64,000 bases of DNA, from positions 2,108,001 through 2,172,000 of the forward strand of contig NW_027331831.1 in assembly GCF_033568475.1 (NCBI RefSeq), given 5' to 3'. Origin of the DNA: Henckelia pumila (lineage: Eukaryota; Streptophyta; Magnoliopsida; Lamiales; Gesneriaceae). The notes beneath the pieces are model-generated. The model saw nothing but the letters and a program-made list of their open reading frames with translations. It searched no databases and was not told the origin of the DNA. Shown here piece after piece: positions 50,172 to 61,404 of the stretch. Made by a program: the position numbers and the translations under genes. Numbering within the stretch: position 1 is the stretch's first letter; every line of letters starts with the position of its first letter.

Positions 50172-51112
50172 ATGACAGAAGTAACAATTTCAAATCAAAA
50201 TAGTCAGATTGATGAATCTGAAGAGAACCAAGAGTATAATTTGAATATTATATTTAATCAGAATAAGTTTGCTGAGATACAAAAAATAGGGTTTTCTAAT
50301 TCAAAAACAAATCTAATAGACCAACCAGGAATATTAAGCAAGATTTTAAATTTTATTAATCTAGAAAAAATTTAATTTATTATTCGATTCGTACAAAAGA
50401 ATGATCTTGTAAAATAAATAACGAATCAAGGTCTAATACTCTGAAGTTATTAACAACTCAAGATATTGATACCATCATGGCAAAAGCCAGTGAAAAAGAA
50501 CGATCTGAACTAAAGTATGTTCACATTGGAGGAATCGAAATAATAGTATCAGCTCACTACCGAGAAGGAATAGATACACCAATTGAAATCACAGTTCGTG
50601 ACAAAAGGATACGTAATTTTGAGGATTCTATCCTTGGAAAAATTGAAGGAAACTTATGTTACAAAAAGATGAAATTTTGTATTTATCCACAATACAATAT
50701 ATCTCTTTTTGATAAAAACATAAATGACGTTTTAACATTAGATTATTACTTTTATAGAAATAATCTTATGTTAACAGGAAACCATCCGATCAATATAAAC
50801 TATGTTGTCGGTTTAGCAATAAGTAATAATTCTCAAACAGGAATAATTTCAACAAAATCAACTATTTCTGTTGAAAGAATGTTTGAAAATATTACAAGAA
50901 TTGAACACCCTCGAAAAGCATTTATTGAAAAAATAAATCCCTATAAAAGATGGAGTTCAGATGACCTCCAAATCACAAAACAGTCTGTACCAAGAAGATC
51001 ATTATCATTTGCTAGAAATGATGAAGATATTCTTGAAAAGATTGGAACCATGAATCAAAATATTCTTAAAATTAAACAAGCTATTGTTAATGAATCAACC
51101 TCATCGCAATGA
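50172..51112 (+). pseudogene. viral movement protein (30K superfamily), frameshifted
   Basis: An N-terminal open part at 50,172-50,375 and the main frame at 50,477-51,112 (211 codons) are in different frames, with stops between. The main part carries the caulimovirid movement-protein core: YVHIGGIEI, the EGIDTPIEI segment, KKMKFCIYPQYN, and a GNHPININY segment in the position of the conserved D-containing region. Such proteins form tubules through plasmodesmata for cell-to-cell spread. The C-terminus ends early compared with typical members. At least one frameshift lies between 50,376 and 50,476. Confidence 0.75.
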
Positions 51113-51397
51113 CGTCCTAAAATTAGAAAAAGATCTAGGAGATTTAGAAAATAATATCAATAAGATCAACTATCAATACAAGAATTAGAGAAAAATTTCA
51201 AAGAATATATTGATTTAGCAACGACTAGATTAATAATTAAACAGGAAAGACATAGTAATGAAATATTAAACTATCTTAAAGAAGTTCTTCCAATAGATAA
51301 AGAAAAAAGGAAAATGAAAGAAGAACCATCATTCAAAATTGAATCATGGTATAGAAATCCCCTTAGTTATGGCAAACATAAGTATGAAGATGTTTAG
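51090..51397 (+). pseudogene. small viral coiled-coil ORF (ORF II/III position), frameshifted
   Basis: Starts at ATG 51,090, overlapping the end of the movement-protein frame. It encodes a Lys/Glu/Leu-rich helical product and must shift frame near 51,165 to reach TAG at 51,395. Position between movement and coat proteins matches the aphid-transmission/virion-associated genes of Caulimovirus; sequence similarity was not recognised. Confidence 0.4.
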
Positions 51398-52773
51398 TGA
51401 AACCGACTCATCTGATTTTGAACAAATAGGAGTAACTACAGAAGAATTATATCATTCACATCAGGACTCAGAACAATACAAAGATATGGATATTTCAGAA
51501 TCAGAATCTGAAGATGATTCTAGACCACGATTAAATCTACGAACGAATGTAGAAGGTAGTGGTGGAAGAGATGATGAAGAATTTAAATATAACAGAGACC
51601 AATACTCTGGATCTTATAAAGATGTTAGAGATATTCTTAGAGAATCAAAAACATCAGGATTTGTGAAACAGAATATCTTAGATTTAGGTTGTTCAACAAC
51701 CAAAGAAAGAAAATCAAAGATAGATCATTGGGCAAATGAACTATCAGTACAAATTCAATTAACACCATTATTAGACAAAAGTGAGAATATTCAAGTTTTA
51801 ACTCATGGGATGATAAAAATGACACTGGTAGGAGCAGTAAGAACTTGGGCTGAAAACCTAATAATTACTAATCTACCACAAGGAATGACAGGACATCGAT
51901 ATTTCGAACTATTTGTTGATGTCTTGTACCAAGAATTTTTAGGAGTTTCTAATAATGACGCTAATTTAGTAGCCAAAAATATAGAACAAAATAGAGCAAT
52001 TTTTATTCTGGATAATATAAAATTATGTAATCTATGTTATCTAGAAGAATTTATATGTGATTATGAAACAAACTATTATCAGTTAATAGATGCTGATAAA
52101 AAAGAGCATTATAAATTAAGTATTTTTAATAAAATACCTAATATACCAATAAATAGTAAAGATGAATTCTTAACTAGTGCTTATGCCAAAACACTAGGAG
52201 GAGCTATTAAATTTATTAAAGACGTTATAACAAAGAAATGTCATGAAGTAACATTAAATAAAAAAAATATCCAAATCTTACAAACAAAACAATAAACTTT
52301 GTTGTGACAAAATGGAATTCACAGTAAAAGAATACGGTTGTAAAACAAACATGTCACAAACATTTAAAACGACAAAAACATAATAAATTAAATGAACCTT
52401 ATAAATCTTTTAATAGGAAATTTATTCCCTATAAGAAAAAGAAATTTAGAAGGAATTTCTTCAGAAAACCTTATAAAATAAAATTTTATAAAAAGTTTGA
52501 TAATAAAAACCACCTTGCCCAAAAGGTAAAGGAAAGAATTGCACTTGTTGGTTGTGCAATGAAGAAGGTCATTATGCAAATGAATGTCCAAAACGAAACC
52601 AAAAGAAAAATAAAGTTAAACTTCTTGAAGAAATATATACTATTGGATTCTATCCAGTGGAAACAATTGAATTTTCATCCGACGATGAAAATATTTATTA
52701 TCTTGATGAATCAAGTGAATCAGATTTTGAATCTGATTCCACATTTGATAATTCAAGAAATAATAATGATTAA
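51384..52773 (+). pseudogene. viral coat protein with C-terminal zinc knuckle, frameshifted
   Basis: First frame: from ATG 51,384 (upstream open to 51,339) to TAA 52,295. It has an acidic N-terminus (SESESEDD), then the capsid core with WANEL and LVGAVRTWAENLI. The zinc knuckle (C-X2-C-X4-H-X4-C, around 52,542-52,585) and an acidic Ser/Asp-rich tail lie in another frame ending at 52,773. At least one frameshift therefore lies between 52,296 and 52,540, in a Lys-rich segment. The acidic ends and CCHC finger are standard caulimovirid coat-protein features; the finger packages pregenomic RNA. Confidence 0.78.
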
Positions 52774-52870
52774 AATAAAGACAAGAGCATTTTCGGAAAG
52801 ACAAATATAGGGAGTAAATTAAAACTTATGTTTGATTTAGGGAGTTATCTACAAGTTGCCCATAATTATA

Positions 52871-53252
52871 TTATATTTCTAGAAGGAAATTGTTAGTGTT
52901 GGGGAACCAACAGGTAACTGAACAAGAAACAAGAATCCTTGATCGCTGCATAATTCCTCTTGGTCCCAAATAAGGCAAAGACGATATTGAACCGTTTAAA
53001 GAATCAACTATGTATGAACTCAACGAAAAGAAGATTAATATATAAATATTTCCACAACGTTATACATGTCTTAATTCACAAAAATATGCAACTCATAAGC
53101 GATGGCAGCATTAATATTCAAAATAGGGGGCATAAGTAAATTGCAACACAGAAGAATTCACAAATAAAAACATGAAAGAATAACTAAGCAGACAACATTC
53201 AGGCATGAAGCTTATCTGAGGCTGAGATCTTTTGAACTTCATGAGGGGGATC
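52871..53252. other. 3' flank of the NET/KIP1-like gene
   Basis: About 380 bp between the 9-bp duplication to the right of the virus-bearing unit and the stop codon of the minus-strand coiled-coil gene; probably its 3' UTR. Nothing else seen. Confidence 0.5.
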
Positions 53253-55180
53253 TCAAACTGTAGGCCTCCTGCACCTGATCAACACAGTTGCGAGTTCTTT
53301 ATACCCGCATCTGTAGTGCTCTATTGCAAAGCACAGCTGCCTTATGGCCTCCCTTTTCTCGTCGGCTCCATTTGTGATCAAGATTCTCTGCTGTCCCACC
53401 TCTTCCTGCAACTCGTCGATTCTTGATTCAAGTTCTGATTTTAGCTTGTTTGCTGTTTCAGAATCTGCATGTAGCCTCGCTTTCTCAGATTGGAGGCGAT
53501 GCACACTGGACTCCAATAGTTGAATTTCGTTGTTGCGAGAACTTAGGTCCACATTTAGTGCATGTAACTTGGCATTGACCCCATCTTTAACGGACATAAG
53601 CATGTCGTACTTCAGTTTCAACCCATCAAGATCTTTCTCCAATGTGTCTATGAATAAATTTTTCTTAAATAGCTCAGCCTTCACACGCTCAGTATCAACC
53701 AGCCTATTGAATTCCTGTTCTTCTTGCAGCTTTTCCTTCTCTATTACCTCAGCTTCGCATTTCTTTATCTCTTCTAATAGAGATGTACATTGCATCTGCA
53801 ACTCTTCGGTTTTTGCATCATGGAAGGTCAGGAGTTCAGACAAGTGAGAAATACGAGACTCTAGTTTGGATTTCTCAATAGAAAATTTTCCAAATGTGTT
53901 ATGCAGTTCCGCATTAAGTTTTTGAATCTCAAGATCACGTTCCAATAACTCTTCTGTATACTCTGTTACCTCATCCTGCAAGTCCATCACTTGCCTTTTC
54001 TTCGACTCTAATTTGGCTTCCAAATCAGTTATTTCGCTTTGAAGTTTCAAAGCCTTTGTGTTTTCCATTTCACTTTGAGCCTCGTATAACTTAATCTGAT
54101 TCTTAGCTGACAGGAGCTCTGCTTCCAAATTACCCATTATGGCAGTGACCGATTCGTTCTTCAGCAGTTCGCTCTTCAATTTGACAATTTCTTCTTCTAA
54201 AGATAGAAGTTTGTGGTTACAGACCTTTACCTCTTGCTCATACTCCGAGATTTGCTTCAGTAGCATTTCATATTCTGCGTGTTCTCTGGCTTCTTTGCTG
54301 TTTGCTGCATATTCCTCCTGCCTCTTTGAAAGGTCAGCTTCCATGTTCACAGATTTTGGTTTCATCATTTTGCCAGAAGGAAGAGAACTCAAAATCTCAT
54401 TAGGAGATGAGTTAAATGATTCTGAATCAGAATCTGACGACAACAATGAAGATTCAGAGCCGTTGTTTGGAGATACATCAGACATTCCACCACCAGAGCT
54501 TAAAGACAAATCAGAATAAACACCTTGACCTTCAAATTTTTGCATTCCCTGATCCTTAACTGGTGTAATCAAAGAGACACATTGATGTGAACCAGACTGG
54601 TCGTGATCATGCCATATTTCAGTTAAACTTGCATAGCGGTCAGCAAGCAAATGGTGCCTGAGGGAGATTTCCTTGATATGAGCAATTAACTCAGGCTGCT
54701 TCAACTGATTGTCAGTCATCTCCGGGGAAAGATCTTCATCGTGTTTTGTCAACGATAGCATTTCGCTAACCCTCTGATCTACAACTGCAACAAGGAAAGC
54801 GTTTAGAATCTACCTTACGAGTTATGATCACGATGCATTCCCATTATTTCTTTAGAACAAGTTTTTGCTAAGCATGGCAAAAAAAAAATAATACTTTAAA
54901 ATTTTATCATTAATCAAATTAGCCGATTGGCCTTTAAATATCCCAAGGATTGCATGTTAAGCCCCACCCCAGTTCAGATGTTTGGGAAGATTGAAGAATC
55001 CACCTCTGAATGAGTGAAAATTAAAAATATTTTTTGATTAAAAAAAAGGAAATTTAAAAAGATGATGAAAGCTTTGCTTGAAAGCGTACCGTGGACATTT
55101 TCTGCAAGCCAAACAGAATTCTCCAGGCAAATATTGCAATTCCACCTCGGCAAATCTGACTTCTTCACCTCATTTGCCAT
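53253..55180 (-). CDS. NETWORKED/KIP1-like coiled-coil protein with degenerate NAB domain, two coding exons
   Basis: Exons 55180-55090 and 54784-53253 join through a valine codon to give 540 aa. The N-terminal 100 residues align with the NET actin-binding (NAB) fold: PRWNCNICLENSVWLAENVH, VDQRVSEMLSL, then QPELIAHIKEISLRHHLLADRYASL, equivalent to the family RPELxxLVEEFYRxYRALAERY. A Ser/Asp-rich linker follows (about 110-170), then a long heptad-repeat coiled coil (about 175-520). NET/KIP1 proteins link actin to membranes or receptor kinases. The usual triple tryptophan of the NAB domain is missing, so actin binding is uncertain. A leader intron probably runs from near 55,672 to 55,183 (gtag just before atATG). 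It sits between the virus insertion and a SINE. Confidence 0.78.
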
Positions 55181-55850
55181 ATCTACCCTGTTTGAATCAG
55201 GATGTGTAAATGGAAGAACCAAACCAAGTTTAAAACTTTAAGCACAAAATCACATCAAATAAAATTTTAGTGCAGGTGGAAGGCTCCTGGCGATTATTTC
55301 TAAGTAAATATGCAACAAACTCATAGGTGAAGCTCCACACGCGAATCCGTAAGAACACATTTCAACCAGCAAATTAAAGCAAGAGAGAACAATTCTGAAC
55401 AGAAGTACAGCAACTAAGCACCAAAATCCAGTTTACGCAGCAACGAAAAATCACAAAAATTATAAAATCCTAGCATCAACGAATCTGACATGGATGGGTA
55501 AAAAAGAACTATGATTGAAAATGTGAATCGAAAGCCATGAGCATAAATCGGGATGATATCACAGTAGCCAACCAACAAAACCAAGTCATATACAACAAAA
55601 TGTTGCAAAAAATTACTTGAAATTGGAGGACAATGGACCTAAAGCGAAAGGAGAAAAGCAGCAAAAACCTGAATCTAGAGCTTGCAAATTGAAATGGAGA
55701 ATGAATTATGCAGATTGGAAGAGAAGGGAAAGTTGGGATTTGTGTAATAATAATTGAAAGGAAACAATAAGAAAAGGATGAGAGAGAGAAGACAATTGAG
55801 AGTGAGTGAATCCATTTCAAAGCAATGTGGATATTTGGGGCAGCGTGTTT
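55181..55850 (-). promoter_or_regulatory. leader intron and promoter of the NET/KIP1-like gene
   Basis: On the minus strand a CT-rich leader (tcttctctctctcatcc) lies at about 55,775-55,795. A donor follows tctagattcag near 55,672. The acceptor is acagggtag, two bases before the ATG. Small frames here are untranslated leader. Confidence 0.4.
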
Positions 55851-55979
55851 CCCGCCTTTTTGGTTTCAAATTGTCCTTTGCCACTTTTGCCCTTTCGATA
55901 GTGTGAAATTTAAGTTATCTATTATCATGCTTTAAATTATTAAAGCATCAATTTCCATGTATATTTTTCAATTCCTTTT

Positions 55980-56243
55980 TTTAAAAAAAAAAAAAAAAGA
56001 TTGACCCCGAAGGAGACCCCATTTCACATGAGTCAGAGGCTCATTGGCTCATGCGGAGGATAAATCGAGGGATGTGCACAGCGGCAGAAACCTGAAGGAG
56101 GGAGCACATGGCCCAATCCCCAGAGCATACCCCACAATATTTCAGCAGGGAATATGCTCCACACGAGGATCGAACCCGCAACGCTGAAAAATTTCTTCTC
56201 ACGTCACCTCAGGCCTTACCAACTCGCCTATACCCCTGTGGGC
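55980..56243 (-). mobile_element. tRNA-derived SINE, copy 2
   Basis: Reverse-strand copy of the SINE at 22,237. The B box (ggttcgatcc on the minus strand, 56,167-56,176) and the A box (56,212-56,231) are intact. The A-tail is at the left, and a perfect 14-bp target duplication tttcaattcctttt flanks it (55,966-55,979 and 56,244-56,257). The head gcccacagggg and the tgctgaaatattgtggg segment are shared with copy 1. Confidence 0.88.
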
Positions 56244-56257
56244 TTTCAATTCCTTTT

Positions 56258-58836
56258 CTTTCTTTCTTTTTTTTACGGTTAAACATTATAGCATAAAAGA
56301 TGAAAAATCAATCGAATTTGGTTGTAACTTTTTTATTTTAAATGCAAACTAAAGATTAATATTATTTTCAGCGTAATTGATCGGGATAATACTTGAAATA
56401 CAAGCTTTATCGTTATTGGAATTAATGATTGTACGACTTCGAAGAGGCTTTCGAAAATTGGAATAATATTCCGTGATCATTTTTTCCAATGGTTAGTATA
56501 CAAATTAAAAAGTTGTGATGATTATTACAAAAGGATGAATTTTTTTTCTCATGAGATTATATAATGATACAAGCTATACTTGAAGAATCTCTCTAAATAT
56601 TTAATTTTCATTCGATGAAATAGCCAAGCATTAGTATGTTGGACAATTAGTTTAAAGGATTGATTGTGTGAGATCTTATAGCATGTAAACCTTAAAAATT
56701 ATGTGAATCCATTTTGTACTTTAATGGTGTTTGAATTATATATTACTCAACAAAAATTAAAAATTTTCAATACATTATTACCATACAATTATTCAATATT
56801 GTAATGACGAACTAACTGAGATAATTTTATGTGAGAGTTATCTTATCAAAGATAATAAATATTGAGTGGTGAAGTTCTTTCAAGTGTAAAGATTCAACGA
56901 TTAAAAATTTACAAACTTTTTTAGGAGGATTGCTGAATTGAGCGATCGGGCAGCTTCGAAGATATGAAATTATGCTTGAAATGGGATTTAAAGATGAGAA
57001 ATTGATTAGAGTTAGGGCATTTGTTTTGAGCTTTCACAAAAGGTTCTGTGCTTATTCCGTTAGGTTGAACTCCAACTTGACGGAAAGACCGAGTGAAAAA
57101 AAAATATTGTGAAGATTTTGTAATAAATTGAGTCTCAAAATTGATTTGGGATTACACCGAAAACATCAAAATTATTTAGGATTAAACCAATATTTTTTCC
57201 TGATATTATTATATACTAATGCTTAATTGGTTTTTCTCAACTATTTAATATAATGTTACTCCTATTTTAGTCATCACAAATTCATAATACACGTGTGTTT
57301 TCATCTTTAGAGTATCTTAAATGTATTAAAGAGAATTTTTTGTATCGTATTAAACAATTACTGCAATTTTCTTTTTAAGGGAAAAAAAACAAGCAAATTA
57401 ACCTAACAACATAGTTTCTTAATTAAATCTGATTTTTCAATATACAATGAACATATTCATTATGGTACTTTTTGGTTTAAGTGATGAGATAAATAATATA
57501 TGGATAAGTAATGTATTGTAATAAAAAATAAATAAGAAATGATAGGTTATTATATTATTGGATTTGATTGATTGATTATAGTATATTTGATTTGATTGAT
57601 TAAATATTATATTAAAAAATTAAATTACTATTTTATCCTTTTAAAAATATATAAAATATAAATAATATTATTTATAAGGGGTAATATAGTAATTTAAATT
57701 AAATGATTTGATTGATGTAAGATAAATTATTGATGATTTGATTGATGTAAAATTAATAATTAATAGATGGATAAATAATATGTCGAGAAAAACGTGATAT
57801 TGAATTAGATAAGTTATACATAGATTAAAAACAATAACTACAAAACGATGCCTATGTGTATGTAATGTATGTGCTAGTCAACTTTTGTTTCACAATTATT
57901 AGGGGCACTTTAGGCATAGGAAAAGATAAGTGACAGCCCGCCATAATTTAAAGTAGCTTCAGGACAACAGAGCAACCAAACGTTTGCAGGACCCACCTGT
58001 GCTCCAACTAGGGCAAACTTCTTGATGTGAGCGTTACCAAATATATATTCAAAATTTCTCATCAAATGAATATATATTTTTTTATATATAAAAAACAATT
58101 CCATGTCCGCACAACTAATTTTTCAAAAAAAAAATTTGAAAAAACGTTTTGAATTTGGAACATTTGGTTTTAGACTTTAGTGGGATTTCATTTCTGATTG
58201 AATTCAAATGTGATCGAATGGAGCATTGAAGTAATTCCAAATACAATTTTGCGGTGCAGTCGGGAGAAAAAAAGATTTATTACGAGATATATATACAAAA
58301 AAGTTCTAACAATATTTCTATACATTATTTTGTAGAAATATAAGTTTTTTTCCCAAACAAAACAAGTACTGATTTCAAAACTTTTATTGTTGTATTTTAA
58401 GTGATTTATTCGAAATGAATTATATAAATCTCGCCCAAAAAAAAACACATAATTTGGATCAATTTGATGCAGACATGTAGCTGCCCTTTTGAGACAGCTA
58501 ATCAACCTAACGGTCTCCTGTGGCTCATGTATGAATAATTGAAATTTTAATTCGTCTCGAAAAAATACTCCAAACATTTGAGCTTTGTCAACTTGATTTA
58601 TAGTCAAATTTTTATCGAGTTGCTCACGATTAGCTCGATTTACTTACATTTTCTGGTCCGACCATAAGTACTAATATTTAAATCAAACATTTTATAATAC
58701 AACTCAAACATATAATTTATGTGAAACTTTGAATTTGAACTCATACTTGGCTCATGTGCACCATTAGCCAAATCTGACTAGAGGTCCAAGAGACATCAGC
58801 CTCGAAATAATAGATTAATTTTGGATTTAAAAAATA
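56258..58836. other. gene-poor AT-rich tract
   Basis: No gene is supported. It contains the second copy of the 360-bp dispersed repeat (57,463-57,830). A minus-strand open frame at 57,910-58,104 encodes a non-low-complexity stretch (KFALVGAQVGPANVWLLCC) that could be an exon relic, but I do not recognise it. The frame at 58,188-58,607 is also unrecognised. Confidence 0.45.
57463..57830 (+). repeat. dispersed AT-rich repeat, copy 2
   Basis: Same-orientation relative of 10,301-10,662, with the same block order (gataagtaat, aataaaaaataaataa, tttgatttgattgat, ggtaatatagtaatttaaat, gataaataatatg, aagttatacat). Small indels separate the two. Confidence 0.7.
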
Positions 58837-60124
58837 AGTAAAATATATTTTGGTACACGAACTATTGATAAAATGTCATATTGGTAGACGAACTATTGAA
58901 AATGACTTAATTGGTACATGATCCAATAAAAAGTTTAATTTTACCCTTAATAGGAATTAATGTTATATTTATTAATTTTAAAATATCATATTTATTTAAA
59001 AATTAATTGACTAAAATTTATTTTGATATACGAACTATATGTAAAATGTCAATTTGGTACACGAACTATAAGAGAATGATTTAATTGGTACATGATTTAA
59101 CTAAAAAGTTTAATTTATCCTTTAGTAATTGATTTTAAGTTCAATTATTTTTAATAATAAATTCAACTAAGTGTACATTTTATTTTTTAAATTAATTTTT
59201 ATTTATTGTAAATTAAAATTTATATTAATTTAAAAATAATAAAAATAAGTATCTTAATATTTTTATAATATATTTATATTTTACTCATTAATAAATTATT
59301 TATATTTTTAAAATATTAATAATAGAAAATAAAATGGTATTTTTTGCTATCTATGTAAATAATTATCCATTTAAAAAAATTGATATAAATTATATAATAA
59401 TAAAAACACAAACTCAATAAATAAATCATATGCAATACTAAAATATATTTAATAACGATAAAATATAATTTAATAAATATTTATTTATATTTAATTTAAG
59501 TGCGAGTAAAAAAATATAAAATTACAAATTATTAAATCGAGTAAAAAAAATTTGGGTTATTAGAACTACATAAATAGAGATAATGAGTGAGATTTTTTTC
59601 TGTGATATTTGTTTTTTAATTATCTAATCTTTAATGTTGAAAATTTTTATACTAAATTTTGAAAAACTAAAATGGTGATTATGCTTGTTTCAATCATTTA
59701 AACACAAGATCAACAGACTTCGGTGATATATATTTTTATCGTATCATATATTATAATATTTGTTGTATAATTTGACTTAACAATTGTTTATCATTATATA
59801 TATAATTAATTTTTAAATAAATACGATATTTTAAAATTAATCAATATAATATTAATTCCTATTAAGAGTAAAATTGAACTTTTAATTGGATCATATAACA
59901 ATTAAGCATTTTTAATAGTTCGTGTATCAATATGACATTTTACCAATAGTTCGTGTACCAAAATACATTTTACTTTTTTAAAATTAATAAATATAATATT
60001 AATTCCTATTAAGGGGTAAAATTGACCTTTTAATTGGATCATGTACCAATTAAGTCATTTTCAATAGTTCGTATACCAATATGACATTTTACCAATAGTT
60101 CGTATACCAAAATACATTTTACTC
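58837..60124. mobile_element. nested cluster of long-TIR (MULE-like) elements
   Basis: The left arm at 58,837-59,005 starts agtaaaatatattttgg and carries the 'tggtacacgaactattg' and 'gacttaattggtacatg' phrases. Its inverted copies are at 59,818-59,970 and again at 59,976-60,124. A second, diverged left-type arm begins near 59,010. Two right arms and two left arms show that at least two related elements are interleaved. The first right arm joins the second within its attaattttaaa segment. The interior has no coding potential. Confidence 0.75.
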
Positions 60125-60369
60125 AATATTTATATTTTAGCTAATTTATTTATTCAATGGTGTGTCGTAAAAAAATTCTTATGTATTTGAAATAATAGGT
60201 TATTATACAAAACGTAAAAATACGTTCAAAAGAATGATCCCCGAAGGTATTGAGATTTGAGAGCTAACGAAATTCCAATTTTTGTGTCTTCATTTTTCAT
60301 TCACAATATTTTGAATCGTGTTTCCATTGGCGATTTTTCATCTAAAACTTTCAAAGAAGTCATTAGAAT

Positions 60370-61320
60370 TTAGAGTAAAAATTAATTTGGTAGATGAACT
60401 ATTGATTTAATGTCGAATTGGTACACGAACTTTTGTTAATGATTTAATTGATACTTGTCCACCTAATTTTGACCAAATTATGATGCAAAAAATGGTATAA
60501 TAGTCTTTTGATAATATAAATTAATTAAAACAATAATATTATTTCAGTTTCAAAATCAACTTCATAATTTTTATCTGTCAGAAAAATCGAGAACGACTTT
60601 CTATTTTTTATAAGTCACGTCCTCTTATAAAATTATCGTGTTTAAATAAACTTTTAATATTTTATTTATTGATCGATTGAAAAACAAGTGGCACGTTATG
60701 GGCCTATGGCGGATTTTAATTGGTGCTTTGATGAGTTTTTCTTATAAATATAATTTTAAAATTTAAATTAATTTTTAATAGAATTTACGTAATGCTTTTA
60801 TTAAAATAATATATTCAATAAATTTTTACATAGTTAAAATATTTAAAAAATTTATCACAATCATTATTTATTTAATAATTTTGTCTAAATATTATCGAGA
60901 AAATTATGTATACAAAAATCAGAATTTTAGCTAAAAAATATTTATTTATTTTCTATAGTATCAATTTATTTATTTACAATTATTTAGATATTGTATGTCT
61001 TAATATAATTTATCTAATTCTTTTCTTTAAAATATATAATCTATTTAATCTGTCTAATATAATAAATACTATGTACAAGTAAAAAAATTAATCAAATCAA
61101 TTTTTACGTATAAAATATAATATACAAATATATCTAATTAAAATAAAAATAAAATGTGCATTTTTTTTTGTAATAAATGGTAAATTAGACATTTTACATT
61201 AATGTCACCATAAATTAATCGGAATCTGACGAACATGTACAAATTAAGTCATTAACAAAATTTTGTATACCAATTTGACATTTAACTAATAGTTCATGTA
61301 CCAAATTAGTTTTTACTCTT
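60370..61320. mobile_element. long-TIR element of the same family, single copy
   Basis: The left end, agagtaaaaattaatttggta, and the right end, complement of taccaaattagtttttactct, form terminal inverted repeats of roughly 100 bp. Inside them are the family phrases 'tacacgaacttttg' and 'gatttaattgata' at the left and their inverted forms at 61,240-61,300. A possible 9-bp duplication with one mismatch flanks it (ttagaattt / ttaaaattt). About 950 bp, non-coding, so non-autonomous. Confidence 0.7.
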
Positions 61321-61404
61321 AAAATTTATGTAAAAATATTACTCGAATATTATTTCCATGTAATAATGGGAAAGGATGAATCTTTCTTATAAGTTTGTTT
61401 GAGT

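Larger units (their letters stand above)
38801..52861 (+). mobile_element. endogenous caulimovirid (plant pararetrovirus) copy in a TIR-bounded unit, split by a Copia element
   Basis: After removal of the Copia element and one copy of its TSD, about 7.75 kb remains, a normal genome size for Caulimoviridae. Gene order along the plus strand: protease-RT-RNase H, intergenic repeats, transactivator-like ORF, promoter with TATA, leader with tRNA-Met primer site, small ORFs, movement protein, small coiled-coil ORF, coat protein with zinc knuckle. Read as a circle this is the Caulimovirus/Soymovirus order, opened between coat and pol genes. Reading frames are damaged by nonsense codons and frameshifts. 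The unit is flanked by a 9-bp repeat ataattata (38,792-38,800; 52,862-52,870). Its ends are imperfect inverted repeats: gggttaattgtc, and gggcaacttgta on the other strand. All its genes are AT-rich, unlike the GC-richer host exons. Confidence 0.85.

Noticed and set aside
53530-54519. Ser-rich plus-strand frames at 53,530-53,847 and 54,139-54,519
   Set aside because: Antisense shadows of the coiled-coil gene; Glu/Leu-rich coding sequence yields Ser/Phe-rich complements.
57910-58104. Minus-strand 64-aa frame as a gene
   Set aside because: Only part looks protein-like, no splice partners or start context; kept as a possible relic.
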